A DNA stretch of 50,527 nucleotides from assembly GCA_016795485.1 (NCBI GenBank), contig JAEUHM010000042.1, positions 1 through 50,527 on the forward strand, written 5' to 3'. This stretch comes from Verrucomicrobiaceae bacterium. Lineage in GTDB: Bacteria > Verrucomicrobiota > Verrucomicrobiia > Verrucomicrobiales > Verrucomicrobiaceae. Of the stretch, positions 33,719-41,819 are shown piece after piece (position 1 is the first letter of the stretch; every line of letters starts with the position of its first letter). The position numbers were made by a program, and so were the translations under genes. The notes beneath the pieces were generated by a model. That model was not told the origin of the DNA and ran no database searches. It saw only the letters and a program-made list of their open reading frames with translations.

Positions 33719-34576
33719 ATGAACCTGCCTCCGTCTGTACGTCTTGCCGAGCTTCGGCCAGGGTATCCGGTATTGTATGTGGAACATCCTACCGCGAGCG
33801 GCGAGATAGCTCTCTTGGGTGCGCACGTTATGCGGTGGACTCCGACAGGGCAGAAGCCTGTGCTGTATATGAGCGGAGATGCTGTATTCGAGGAAGGCAG
33901 TCCGATTCGCGGCGGAATCCCGATTTGCTGGCCGTGGTTTGGACCTAAAGCGGATCTACCAGGCCACGGAGTGGTGCGAACGCGCTTTTGGGAGCTCAAT
34001 AGTGTGGATGAGACCCCATCAGGAGTGGAGTTTCTACTCGCCTTTGAAAGCGATGATCAAACCAGAAGAACTTGGCCGCATGATTTCCGTTTGGAACTGG
34101 CTGTGACGATGGGCAAGACACTCCGTGTGCGCCTGCACATGAAACATCTTGGCTCAACCGGTGCGGATTACACTGGCGCTTTGCATACCTACCTCTCGGT
34201 GGGTGCGATTGAGCAGACGACAGTGTTTGGGTTGGAGGGAACCAACTACCTGGACACCCTTGATGGTGGCAAGCAAAAGCCCGCCCAGGGTCCAATCACG
34301 TTCGAGGAGGAGATAGACCGTGTCTATCAAAGCAGTGGACTGGTTGTGGTGAAGGACGAAGCCTGGAATAGGACGATTGAAGTCACCAAATCGGGCAGTG
34401 AGGCCACCGTGGTGTGGAATCCATGGATCGAGAAGTCGAAGCGCCTCTCTGACCTTCCAGATGAGGCTTATCATGAGTTTTTGTGCATCGAAGCAGCAAA
34501 TGCCGGGGAGGACGTCATTCACTTGGAGCCTGGTGAAGAACACGTGCTGAGTACGGCGGTGCGCTTGCGCAATTGA
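33719..34576 (+). CDS. D-hexose-6-phosphate mutarotase (YeaD-like)
   Basis: This is a 285-residue galactose-mutarotase fold protein. The GIPICWPWFGP segment (near 62-72), HGVVRTRFWEL (near 82-92), ALHTYLSVG (near 155) and WNRTIEVTKSGSEATVVWNPW (split at the SGS turn) are the signatures of the YeaD/hexose-6-phosphate 1-epimerase family. It should interconvert anomers of glucose 6-phosphate or similar sugars in the cytoplasm. AGGAG 4 bases upstream supports the start. Confidence 0.9.
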   Translation: MNLPPSVRLAELRPGYPVLYVEHPTASGEIALLGAHVMRWTPTGQKPVLYMSGDAVFEEGSPIRGGIPICWPWFGPKADLPGHGVVRTRFWELNSVDETPSGVEFLLAFESDDQTRRTWPHDFRLELAVTMGKTLRVRLHMKHLGSTGADYTGALHTYLSVGAIEQTTVFGLEGTNYLDTLDGGKQKPAQGPITFEEEIDRVYQSSGLVVVKDEAWNRTIEVTKSGSEATVVWNPWIEKSKRLSDLPDEAYHEFLCIEAANAGEDVIHLEPGEEHVLSTAVRLRN

Positions 34577-34610
34577 ACCGACGGCTTGATACTCAGTCCC
34601 CAACCTACCA

Positions 34611-35471
34611 ATGACTTTTGCTGACTTTTTTGAATCCGCTATCGCACGCCGTGCGCTGCTTGCGTGTGTGCTGATCGGTTTCACTAATGGATTTGTCAGC
34701 GGCTTCGTGGTTTTGCGCGCCACAGCGCTCAAGGTTGGCACTATTTCCCACTCGTTGCTGCCAGGTATCGCTCTCGCGGTGCTGCTCACCGGAGGTCTGA
34801 CGGACTGGAGCACCCTCGCGGGTGCTGTTTTTGCTGCGATGATCGTAGGCCTTGGCTCTCTGATGATTTCCCGCACGTCCCGCATCAAGGAAGACGCTGC
34901 CATGGGCATTCTTTACACCACGGCGTTCGCTATTGGCCTGCTGATCCTTAATCAACTCAGCCTGCGAGCCAAACTCGACGAGTGGATCTTCGGCAGCATC
35001 GTTGGGATGAGCAACGCGGATCTATGGACAGCTTTTGGTGTGAGCGTTCTCTCGGTTCTGCTTCTCACAGCGCTTCAGCGGCCCATCTTGATCTGGCTGT
35101 TTGAGGAAAACATCGCGGCGAGTCTTGGTGTGCCAGTCCGGGCGCTTAACTACGCCTTGTTCGCTGTCGTGATCCTCGTGTTGATCTCATCTCTCCAAGC
35201 TGTCGGCTGCATTTTGAGCGTAGGGCTCTTGGTCGCGCCAGCGGCAACGATTTATTTATTCAGCAACGACGCGCGCCTTCTGTTTTGGGGTGGGGGAGCT
35301 TTGGGCGCTGCTGGTTCTGTGCTGGCGTTCTTTCTGTCTTACCCTTTGGGCTGGCACATCAGCTCCACCATCATCGTTGTGCTGGGTGGGCTCTTCTTTT
35401 TGGCTTATATCTTCAGTCCGCGTTATGGATTGATTTCTCAGTGGCTGGGAAGACGTCAGTCGCCTGCATGA
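34611..35471 (+). CDS. Metal-ion ABC transporter permease (ZnuB/MntB family)
   Basis: This is a 286-residue integral membrane protein with about eight helices. Motifs of the ABC-3 family are visible: ATALKVGTISHSLLPGIALA, GILYTTAFAIGLLI and SLQAVGCILSVGLLVAPAAT. It would form the channel for zinc, manganese or iron import. No ATP-binding or solute-binding gene is adjacent on either side in this window; the gene before it is a sugar mutarotase. The stop overlaps the next ATG (35468-35471). Confidence 0.85.
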   Translation: MTFADFFESAIARRALLACVLIGFTNGFVSGFVVLRATALKVGTISHSLLPGIALAVLLTGGLTDWSTLAGAVFAAMIVGLGSLMISRTSRIKEDAAMGILYTTAFAIGLLILNQLSLRAKLDEWIFGSIVGMSNADLWTAFGVSVLSVLLLTALQRPILIWLFEENIAASLGVPVRALNYALFAVVILVLISSLQAVGCILSVGLLVAPAATIYLFSNDARLLFWGGGALGAAGSVLAFFLSYPLGWHISSTIIVVLGGLFFLAYIFSPRYGLISQWLGRRQSPA

Positions 35472-36520
35472 AGCTGCTTGCTGTCATTGGCCTCGGGCTT
35501 TTGATCCCCTCCTGGCTTTGCCGGAAATTGGATTATCCCACAGAGGACTGGTTGCGCACTCAGCGTGGATTCAATCCTGTTAAAGAACAGGAGAGGCTTT
35601 CGCAAGAGAAGCCAGACTGGGTCTTGATTGGCAATAGCATGCTAGGCACTCGGATTGATGAGGAGAAGCTCTCGGAGATTAGCGGCTTGCATGCCTGCAA
35701 GGTCTATCGGCCAGGTTCACAGTCAGCGGTGTGGTTTCTCATCTTGAAGCAACTTGTGCTCAAGTCTGAAGCACGTCCCAAGTGGATAACAGTGTTCTTT
35801 CGCGAGACGGATCTTACTTGGCCGGACTTCCGTGTGGATGGCCTGCAAGAAGGCGGAATCCGAGCCCTGAATGGTCATGAACAGCCGGAATGGCACGCCG
35901 TACTTCGTCGTGATGCGACATTGGTTGACCGCACGCTGGACTACACAAGCAGCACGCTGAAATCGCTGCTCCCCTCTTTTCACCTCAATCAGCGAGCTCA
36001 CGATTATGTTCAATCCAAGCCCATGCGTCTCACACGCGTGGGAAACCGCCTCGGGGTCGATGATCGTCGTGCGGAGTTGAACGAGCGATTCGCCCTGTAC
36101 CATCTGCGAGACGATCTCGGCTCGGATGCGGCACCCTCAATTGATCTCGATGATGATCCTGCCAGTGATTTTTATCGGCATGGGCCCCAGGTGTTTGATC
36201 CTTCGCCATCGGCTTCCTTTCTCCCGCACATGATTAATGTGGCCAACGAGCACGACATTCGCCTGCACTTCCATCGCATCAAGCAAAGGCCGCGTAAAGC
36301 GGGTGGAGATCGCCAGGACTCGCCAGAGCGAGCGGCGTACATGCGGGCTCTCCGCGAGTGGCTGGCCAGCCAGGGCTGTGTGTTTACCGATGAGACAAAA
36401 GATCCTACTTTGACGCTCGATATGTATGCCGACGGCGACCACATCAAAGTCAGTCGGGCTGTGAGGGACAAATATCACGCTGCCTTTTGGTCTCGCGTGA
36501 AGACGGCCATCGTTCCTTAG
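35468..36520 (+). CDS. SGNH-like exported or membrane-anchored protein
   Basis: This is a 350-residue protein from the ATG overlapping the permease stop; the frame further upstream lies inside that gene. An N-terminal hydrophobic anchor (MKLLAVIGLGLLIPSW) is followed by DWVLIGNSMLGTRID, resembling the nucleophile block of SGNH-fold proteins. Near the C-terminus DMYADGDHIKVS could supply the Asp/His pair. Such proteins often accompany MBOAT acyltransferases in polysaccharide acylation, but no MBOAT gene is here. Coupling to a metal permease is unusual. Function not known. Confidence 0.65.
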   Translation: MKLLAVIGLGLLIPSWLCRKLDYPTEDWLRTQRGFNPVKEQERLSQEKPDWVLIGNSMLGTRIDEEKLSEISGLHACKVYRPGSQSAVWFLILKQLVLKSEARPKWITVFFRETDLTWPDFRVDGLQEGGIRALNGHEQPEWHAVLRRDATLVDRTLDYTSSTLKSLLPSFHLNQRAHDYVQSKPMRLTRVGNRLGVDDRRAELNERFALYHLRDDLGSDAAPSIDLDDDPASDFYRHGPQVFDPSPSASFLPHMINVANEHDIRLHFHRIKQRPRKAGGDRQDSPERAAYMRALREWLASQGCVFTDETKDPTLTLDMYADGDHIKVSRAVRDKYHAAFWSRVKTAIVP

Positions 36521-36526
36521 CTAAAG

Positions 36527-37066
36527 TTACCGCACTAGTTTATTGTACTTATCGGCGAGTTCGTTGAACTCTTTTGTCCGAGCATTGAGCTTGCTGATAG
36601 CGTCATCCCTTTCTGCCGCGAGCTTCTTCAAGAGGGCATTCTGCTTCTCGATAGCTTCATTTTGGGCTTGGACGTTAGCATTGAAGTCTTTGATGTTGCC
36701 AACTTCCGAGCCCAGTTGTTTGAGCGCCGCTGCTGTCTCAGACTTAGCGGCCGCGAGATCACCTTCGGCGAGCGCAAGAGCGTAACGGTGGCCGTATTCG
36801 ACGCACACACCAAGCGAAAGCTCCTCCAGGGCTTCATTGAGCCTCGCATTCGCTTCAGCGCGCAAAGTTTCAAGACGCTCAATTTCTCGAACATACTCTG
36901 CATTTTTACGTTCAGCTTCAATCCTAGCATCGTTCTCGCTCACAAGTTGCTTGTTGAGCCCAGTGATGTGATCGCGGAGTTTCGCTTCAAGCGTCCACTG
37001 CACTACGCACACGGCACAAAGTCCGAGCGAGATGATCACCAGGAGGCCTTGAAGCAAAGACTTCAT
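36527..37066 (-). CDS. Membrane-anchored coiled-coil protein, last gene of the Ton operon
   Basis: This 179-residue protein has one N-terminal membrane helix (about 5-24, LLQGLLVIISLGLCAVCVVQW) followed by almost continuous coiled coil (LNKQLVSENDARIEAERKNA onward). A short break near 85-100 (LSLGVCVEYGHRYAL) separates two coils. No known family. Its start overlaps the exbD stop (37063-37066), so it is produced with the Ton proteins and may help build or brace that complex in the periplasm. Confidence 0.7.
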   Translation of the reverse strand: MKSLLQGLLVIISLGLCAVCVVQWTLEAKLRDHITGLNKQLVSENDARIEAERKNAEYVREIERLETLRAEANARLNEALEELSLGVCVEYGHRYALALAEGDLAAAKSETAAALKQLGSEVGNIKDFNANVQAQNEAIEKQNALLKKLAAERDDAISKLNARTKEFNELADKYNKLVR

Positions 37067-37482
37067 GGGGCTGCTACGGGAGGCTTAACGTTGAGTGCTA
37101 CCTTGGTGAAGCCGATGCGTTTGACGATGTCCAGAGCCTTAACGATGTCGGCATATCGCGTGTTCACATCCGCACTCACATAGACGGGTGTGTTTGGATC
37201 TTTGGCAAATCGCTGGCCGAGCATGGACTCAAGCGCGGGCAATGAAATCGCGCTCTTGTCTGCAAATAGGTCGCCCTTGGCATCGACTGCGAGGTTGATC
37301 ATGTCTGGCTTGAAGTCCGACTGTGCGGAAGACGCGACTGGCAGGTCCACTTTGATGGTCTGCTGCTTGGTCATCGTGAGACTGACCATCATGAAGGAAG
37401 CCAGCAGGAAGAACATCACGTCAATCAACGGAATGATCTCCAGCCGGGCCTTCTTTTCAGGCACTGGGGAGTGCAACTTCAT
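37063..37482 (-). CDS. exbD: ExbD/TolR biopolymer transport protein
   Basis: This is a 139-residue protein with the family arrangement: short cytoplasmic end, one membrane helix (about 17-38) with LEIIPLIDVMFFLLASFMMV, whose Asp24 is the proton-channel residue, and a periplasmic domain. Its start overlaps the exbB stop (ATGA, 37479-37482). With ExbB it uses the proton gradient to energise TonB. Confidence 0.9.
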   Translation of the reverse strand: MKLHSPVPEKKARLEIIPLIDVMFFLLASFMMVSLTMTKQQTIKVDLPVASSAQSDFKPDMINLAVDAKGDLFADKSAISLPALESMLGQRFAKDPNTPVYVSADVNTRYADIVKALDIVKRIGFTKVALNVKPPVAAP

Positions 37483-38114
37483 GCCTTCGGCGTCTTTTTG
37501 TCAAAACCATGCTGGGCGGCGAGGATCAGCACATTGTTGGCCGCAGCCTCCAGGTCAAACTTCAGCGCGCTGAGTCTGCCGTGGAAGTAGTTCATTGGCA
37601 CCAAAGTGGCGATGGCGATGCCAAGACCTGCGGCCGTTGCGATCAGTGCCTCACCGATGCCTCCGGTGACTTTTTCGACAGCTAGTTCTGCACCGCCGAT
37701 GCTGCTGAAGCTGCCCATGATGCCAGTGACTGTTCCCAGGAGACCCAGCAGAGGTGCCAGCGTGATGATTGTGTCCATCGCTCCCAAAAATCGGCCCGCC
37801 TGTTGAAGCTCACGCCCAGCAGCTACCTCCAGAGCCCCCGCCATACTACTATGACGGTGGTGCAATCCGTGATGGATCATCCGCACGACCGGATCACTGC
37901 TGGTTTGAGACAATTGCAGTGCCCGATCCAGGTGACCGGACTCAAGCGCCTCGTACACGTTGTCTTGAAGTTTTGGGTCGCGCTTGGTTGTGAGGCGCAA
38001 CCACCAAAATGTCCGCTCCACTCCCACACAGACGGCGAACAATGCCACCAACAGGATGGGATACATGATGGGGCCACCTTTGTGGACGAAGTCGATGACG
38101 GCGTTGGCTAGCAT
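37479..38114 (-). CDS. exbB: ExbB/TolQ/MotA-type proton channel protein
   Basis: This is a 211-residue protein read from the ATG at 38114, which starts directly at the mature-like N-terminus (MLANAVIDFVHKGGPIMYPI). The upstream extension of the frame lies over the end of tonB. Three membrane helices and the conserved LAPLLGLLGTVTGIM and IGEALIATAAGLGIAI blocks identify MotA_ExbB. It lies 25 bases after tonB. Confidence 0.9.
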   Translation of the reverse strand: MLANAVIDFVHKGGPIMYPILLVALFAVCVGVERTFWWLRLTTKRDPKLQDNVYEALESGHLDRALQLSQTSSDPVVRMIHHGLHHRHSSMAGALEVAAGRELQQAGRFLGAMDTIITLAPLLGLLGTVTGIMGSFSSIGGAELAVEKVTGGIGEALIATAAGLGIAIATLVPMNYFHGRLSALKFDLEAAANNVLILAAQHGFDKKTPKA

Positions 38115-38139
38115 TCGCGGACGGGGAAAATGGAGGATC

Positions 38140-38871
38140 TCACTTGAGCTTAAACGAGAGCGGCAGGGTGTAGGAGGCCACAGGGCCCGCCTTAAATCGC
38201 CAGTTCCGGCGAACCCAACTCGCTGCGTACTCATCAAGTGCAGAGAAACCCGTTCCACTCAACACCGTAGCTGATTCAACATTCCCGCCAGCTCCGACAC
38301 TCAATCTCAGTCGCACGGTGCCCTGCATACGGGCGCTTTTGGCAAAGCCAGGGTATGGGGGTGCAGGGAAGCGACCGCCCCTTGCAGATGCGCTCATGGA
38401 TGTGCCACCTCCTCCACTGCTAGACGTTGGCACGCTGCTTCGTCTTTGGGTTGTTGTTGGCGAGTTGGAAGTTCGTGGGGGCGTGGGCGTGGTTTTTGGG
38501 CGCGGTTGAGCCACATCTTCCATGGCTACGATGCTGGGAGCCGCGGGCACGGCGAAAATATCCTCTTCAGTCAGTGCATCCACCGGTTCTGGGAGATCCA
38601 CGTTCGTGATTTGTGGGGGTGGGGCGGTCACTTCAGGCAGCAGTGGCAAGACTGCTTCATCGGATGGGCTACTCGCTGGTTCAGCGGCCTCATTTGCGAG
38701 TTCCAAAGATGCCATGCTGATGTCTGGGAGAACCACGGGAGCTTCTTCCTCTGCGAAAGCCCGCAGCTGAACAGCCGGAATCGTGTCCGTGAGCACACCG
38801 ATCAAACCCACGGCGAGAAACGAAGCCGTGATGCCGACCAGCCAGCTCAGCCCAACTGGCACATCGGCCAT
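38140..38871 (-). CDS. tonB: TonB energy transducer
   Basis: This is a 243-residue protein from the ATG that precedes the single membrane helix (WLVGITASFLAVGLIGVL, about 10-28). Longer starts at 38964 or 39027 are possible but would put over 30 residues before it. A proline-rich acidic linker, then a serine/glycine stretch, lead to a C-terminal TonB domain (FPAPPYPGFAKSARMQGTVR, SGTGFSALDEYAASWVRRNW). No His is seen in the helix, unlike the E. coli SHLS motif. First gene of the operon tonB-exbB-exbD-coiled coil. Confidence 0.88.
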   Translation of the reverse strand: MADVPVGLSWLVGITASFLAVGLIGVLTDTIPAVQLRAFAEEEAPVVLPDISMASLELANEAAEPASSPSDEAVLPLLPEVTAPPPQITNVDLPEPVDALTEEDIFAVPAAPSIVAMEDVAQPRPKTTPTPPRTSNSPTTTQRRSSVPTSSSGGGGTSMSASARGGRFPAPPYPGFAKSARMQGTVRLRLSVGAGGNVESATVLSGTGFSALDEYAASWVRRNWRFKAGPVASYTLPLSFKLK

Positions 38872-39010
38872 GGGGCGTGAAACAAGGCTGGAGCGCTGCG
38901 TTTGATGGATGAAGGCAGTCACGAAGGGGAAGTTTGGAACGAGACGGAAACCATCGGTTTGCATTTCGAAGCGTAAAAGTGCCGGACAGAATCCGCGCGT
39001 CAAATTGCAA

Positions 39011-39027
39011 TTGGGACACAGTCGCAA
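39011..39027. promoter_or_regulatory. Fur-like operator, tonB side
   Basis: TTGGGACACAGTCGCAA is a 7-3-7 dyad (TTGGGAC / GTCGCAA). It is very similar to the one at 39072-39088 in inverted orientation. The TTGnGAn half-sites resemble the TTGAGAAT-type arms of many Fur boxes. It lies in the divergent promoter region between tonB and the receptor gene. Confidence 0.5.
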
Positions 39028-39034
39028 TAAATAC

Positions 39035-39062
39035 TTGCCCCGATAGTGAGATGCTGTATCAA
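39035..39062 (+). promoter_or_regulatory. Candidate promoter for the TonB-dependent receptor
   Basis: TTGCCC (39035-39040) and TATCAA (39057-39062) with a 16-base spacer lie between the two dyads. The second dyad would overlap the start of transcription, a sensible place for repression. Confidence 0.35.
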
Positions 39063-39071
39063 TAAGCCCGA

Positions 39072-39088
39072 TTGCGATCCAGTCTCAA
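39072..39088. promoter_or_regulatory. Fur-like operator, receptor side
   Basis: TTGCGATCCAGTCTCAA is a 7-3-7 dyad whose reverse complement matches the 39011-39027 site at 12 of 17 positions. It ends 13 bases before the receptor ATG and would block its expression when bound. Confidence 0.5.
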
Positions 39089-39101
39089 TTAACACCCAAC
39101 C

Positions 39102-41240
39102 ATGCGATCCCCACTTATCACCGCACTTCTGTTAGCGCTCCCTGTGCTCGGCAACGCCCAGTCAGCAGCGCCCACGAGCCCATCAGCCGCTGTATCCAAA
39201 CCTGCCGACACATCTAGTGCTGCTTCCTCCACGGAGTTGGAGACAGTCACAGTGTATGCAGAGGCTGAGGACCAAGCTTTGATTCAGAACCCGTTCCCAC
39301 CTGCCGTGGAGGGGACAAAGATTTTTGCTGGGAAGCGCGCCACAGTCTTGGACTTCGATGCCTTGCCCAAAGTGCAGGCAAACAACTACCGCCAGGCACT
39401 TGCTCAAACAGCAGGCCTGTTGTTTTCAGAAGAAACCACGCCCCTGGTGAGTATCGGGTACCGTGGGATTGGCGAACCGCACCGCTTCCAGTTCATGCAG
39501 GTGCTGAAAGACGGGATTCCCATCCATGCGGACCAGTTTGGCTATCCAGAAGCCTATTACACTCCTCCGCTCGATGTCGTTGACCGCATTGAGTTCATTC
39601 GTGGTGGTGGTTCGCTCATGTTTGGCCCACAGCCCGGCGGCGCGTTCAACTACGTGACCTACATGCCCAACAAAGAGAAGCCATTCTCCTTCCGCACGCA
39701 GAACATCTACGGAACAGACAATCTCTTCTCCAGCTACACGGCAGCAGACGGAACCATCGGCAATCTGGGCTACTACGGCTACTTCAACCACCGCAGCAGT
39801 GATGGCTTCCGCGAGTCCAACAGCGATTATCGTCTGGACGGAGCCAACTTGAAGCTCTCCTACGACTTTAATCCCGACACTCAGCTGATTCTGAGCTTTG
39901 ACGGGTATGAAGAAGAACACGGAGAGCCCGGCGGACTGACATTCAAGGATTTCCTCAACAATCCTGACAAAGTTACGCGTCCAAATGACCGCTTTCGTCT
40001 GAAGCGCTACATCGGAAGCGCTGAGCTGAAGCACAAGTTCAACGAAGGCACAGAGCTCAGCGTGAAGTCTTGGGGCGGATACTATCAGCGCTGGAGCCGC
40101 CGTCAGAATGGGGGCGGATTCGGAACGCTGCCTGAAGGAGAAGACGCCGCTACGAATGGCATCGAGAACCAGGAGTTTTACACCTTTGGCATCGAGCCTC
40201 GTCTACGTCACGATTGGCAGGCTTGGGGGGCTACTCACACGCTGAGTGCAGGGATGCAGTTCTACTACGCTGACTCGCCACGTGTTGAGCGTGAGGGATC
40301 CCACCCAAAAGCTGAAGAAGGCGCTCTGCGTCTGGATGCTCAGCGCGAAACGCTCTACGGATCGTTCTTTGCGGAAAACAAGTTCACGTTCAATCGCTGG
40401 ACCATTACTCCCGGCTTCCGCATGGAGCTGATTCGTCAAAGTGTCGACAGCACAAAGGTCGGTGATGACGGTAAGACCTTCCTGAGCAAAGAGGTAAACG
40501 AGTTTCAGCCGCTCTTTGGCATTGGTGCTGAGTATCAGCTCAGCAACGACACCAATTTTTACGGCAACCTCTCGCAAAGCTACCGCACGACGATCTTCAC
40601 CGAGTCCATCGTGGCTCAGCCGGGCACTTCCGCAGTCGATACCGCTCCGAGCACTGGCTGGAACTACGAGATCGGCTGGCGCGGCAAGCCAAAGTCCTGG
40701 TTTACCTTTGATACAAGCGTGTTCCTCATCGACTTGGACAACCGCTTTGGTGTTACAGACGATGTGCTAAAGAGTGTCGGCCGCAGCATCAACTATGGCC
40801 TGGATGTGAGTTTTGAGGCTGATCTGCTGCGCGCCTTCACAGGCAAGGAGCGCGAGAGTGTTTTGAGTTTCTATGGCAACGCTACGTTCCTTGAGGCGAA
40901 GTTGCACGGCGGCCCTAACGATGGAGAGCGTCCACAGTACGCTCCCGACCTCATGGTCCGCTCTGGTCTCATTTATCGTTTGGGTGACAAAGTGAAGGTC
41001 GGCTTCCTGGGCACCTATGTGGCGGATCACAACGCACGTGACGACGGGGATCCGCAATACACCATTCCGTCCTACCTCACCTTTGACCTTACCGCTGAGT
41101 ACTCCGTGACAAAGAACCTCACGCTCATGGCAGGCCTGAACAACGTGTTCGATGAAAAATACTTTGCCAGGGTTCGGAAGGACGGAATCGACCCAGCCTA
41201 CGGGCGCAATTTCTATATTGGCGGCATGATCAAGTTTTAA
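39102..41240 (+). CDS. TonB-dependent receptor, FecA-like
   Basis: This is a 712-residue outer-membrane receptor. The signal peptide (MRSPLITALLLALPVLGNAQ) is followed by a low-complexity linker and the TonB-box region (ELETVTVYAEAED near 45-57). The plug has VSIGYRGIGEPHRFQFMQVL, DGIPIHADQFG, DRIEFIRGGGSLMFGPQPGG. The rest is beta-barrel ending in the canonical aromatic residue (FYIGGMIKF). The plug most resembles Fe(III)-dicitrate/siderophore receptors (FecA group). It is divergent from the Ton operon and shares its control region, so iron-responsive expression is likely. Confidence 0.9.
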   Translation: MRSPLITALLLALPVLGNAQSAAPTSPSAAVSKPADTSSAASSTELETVTVYAEAEDQALIQNPFPPAVEGTKIFAGKRATVLDFDALPKVQANNYRQALAQTAGLLFSEETTPLVSIGYRGIGEPHRFQFMQVLKDGIPIHADQFGYPEAYYTPPLDVVDRIEFIRGGGSLMFGPQPGGAFNYVTYMPNKEKPFSFRTQNIYGTDNLFSSYTAADGTIGNLGYYGYFNHRSSDGFRESNSDYRLDGANLKLSYDFNPDTQLILSFDGYEEEHGEPGGLTFKDFLNNPDKVTRPNDRFRLKRYIGSAELKHKFNEGTELSVKSWGGYYQRWSRRQNGGGFGTLPEGEDAATNGIENQEFYTFGIEPRLRHDWQAWGATHTLSAGMQFYYADSPRVEREGSHPKAEEGALRLDAQRETLYGSFFAENKFTFNRWTITPGFRMELIRQSVDSTKVGDDGKTFLSKEVNEFQPLFGIGAEYQLSNDTNFYGNLSQSYRTTIFTESIVAQPGTSAVDTAPSTGWNYEIGWRGKPKSWFTFDTSVFLIDLDNRFGVTDDVLKSVGRSINYGLDVSFEADLLRAFTGKERESVLSFYGNATFLEAKLHGGPNDGERPQYAPDLMVRSGLIYRLGDKVKVGFLGTYVADHNARDDGDPQYTIPSYLTFDLTAEYSVTKNLTLMAGLNNVFDEKYFARVRKDGIDPAYGRNFYIGGMIKF

Positions 41241-41245
41241 CGCGT

Positions 41246-41803
41246 ATGTCCACTCCTAAACAAAAAGCTCCTCCTCCACCCAAGTGGTGGTCTCCTTCGG
41301 CTGGTGTTTGGCTCGCTGGCGGGTTTTTAGCATTGGCGGCTGTGCCTTATCTTAGCAGCGCCACGCAGTTGATGGCCAGGGGCGAGACGGCTTCCCTCGG
41401 CAAGGTGGCGGAGCAGGTGAAGAAGAAAGGCGAGCCCGCTGACAAACAACGCGAGGTGAAAGGTTTGGCAGTGGCGAAGGACGGGACGGTTTTTGGCGGC
41501 GGAAAGAATGGTGTTTTTACTCTGAAGGACGGTCAGTGGAACCGCATGGAGGACTTTACTGGCCATGATGTGAAGGCGGTGGCGCTGGATGCCGCCGGGA
41601 CGATGTATGTGCTCCATCACGATGGCGTTTCCATGCGCAAAGATGGGGCTTGGAGTGAGATTTATGAGGGCGAGGCCCACAATCTGGCCCTTGGTGGCGA
41701 TGGTTCGCTGCTGGTGGGTGCCATGAAGCCCGCCGCGCTGATGAAGCGCCAGCCGGACGGCTCCTGGCAGAAGCTCAACGACGGCCTGCCCACCGCCAAC
41801 TGA
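41246..41803 (+). CDS. Membrane-anchored beta-propeller-like protein of the receptor operon
   Basis: This is a 185-residue protein that starts 5 bases after the receptor stop. An N-terminal proline/lysine-rich tip and one membrane helix (about 18-36, SAGVWLAGGFLALAAVPYL) are followed by repeated VKGLAVAKDGTVFGGGKNG-like units that look like propeller blades. No known family is assigned. Placement suggests a partner in iron-chelate uptake. Confidence 0.65.
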   Translation: MSTPKQKAPPPPKWWSPSAGVWLAGGFLALAAVPYLSSATQLMARGETASLGKVAEQVKKKGEPADKQREVKGLAVAKDGTVFGGGKNGVFTLKDGQWNRMEDFTGHDVKAVALDAAGTMYVLHHDGVSMRKDGAWSEIYEGEAHNLALGGDGSLLVGAMKPAALMKRQPDGSWQKLNDGLPTAN

Positions 41804-41819
41804 TTTTCAAACTGCCGCG

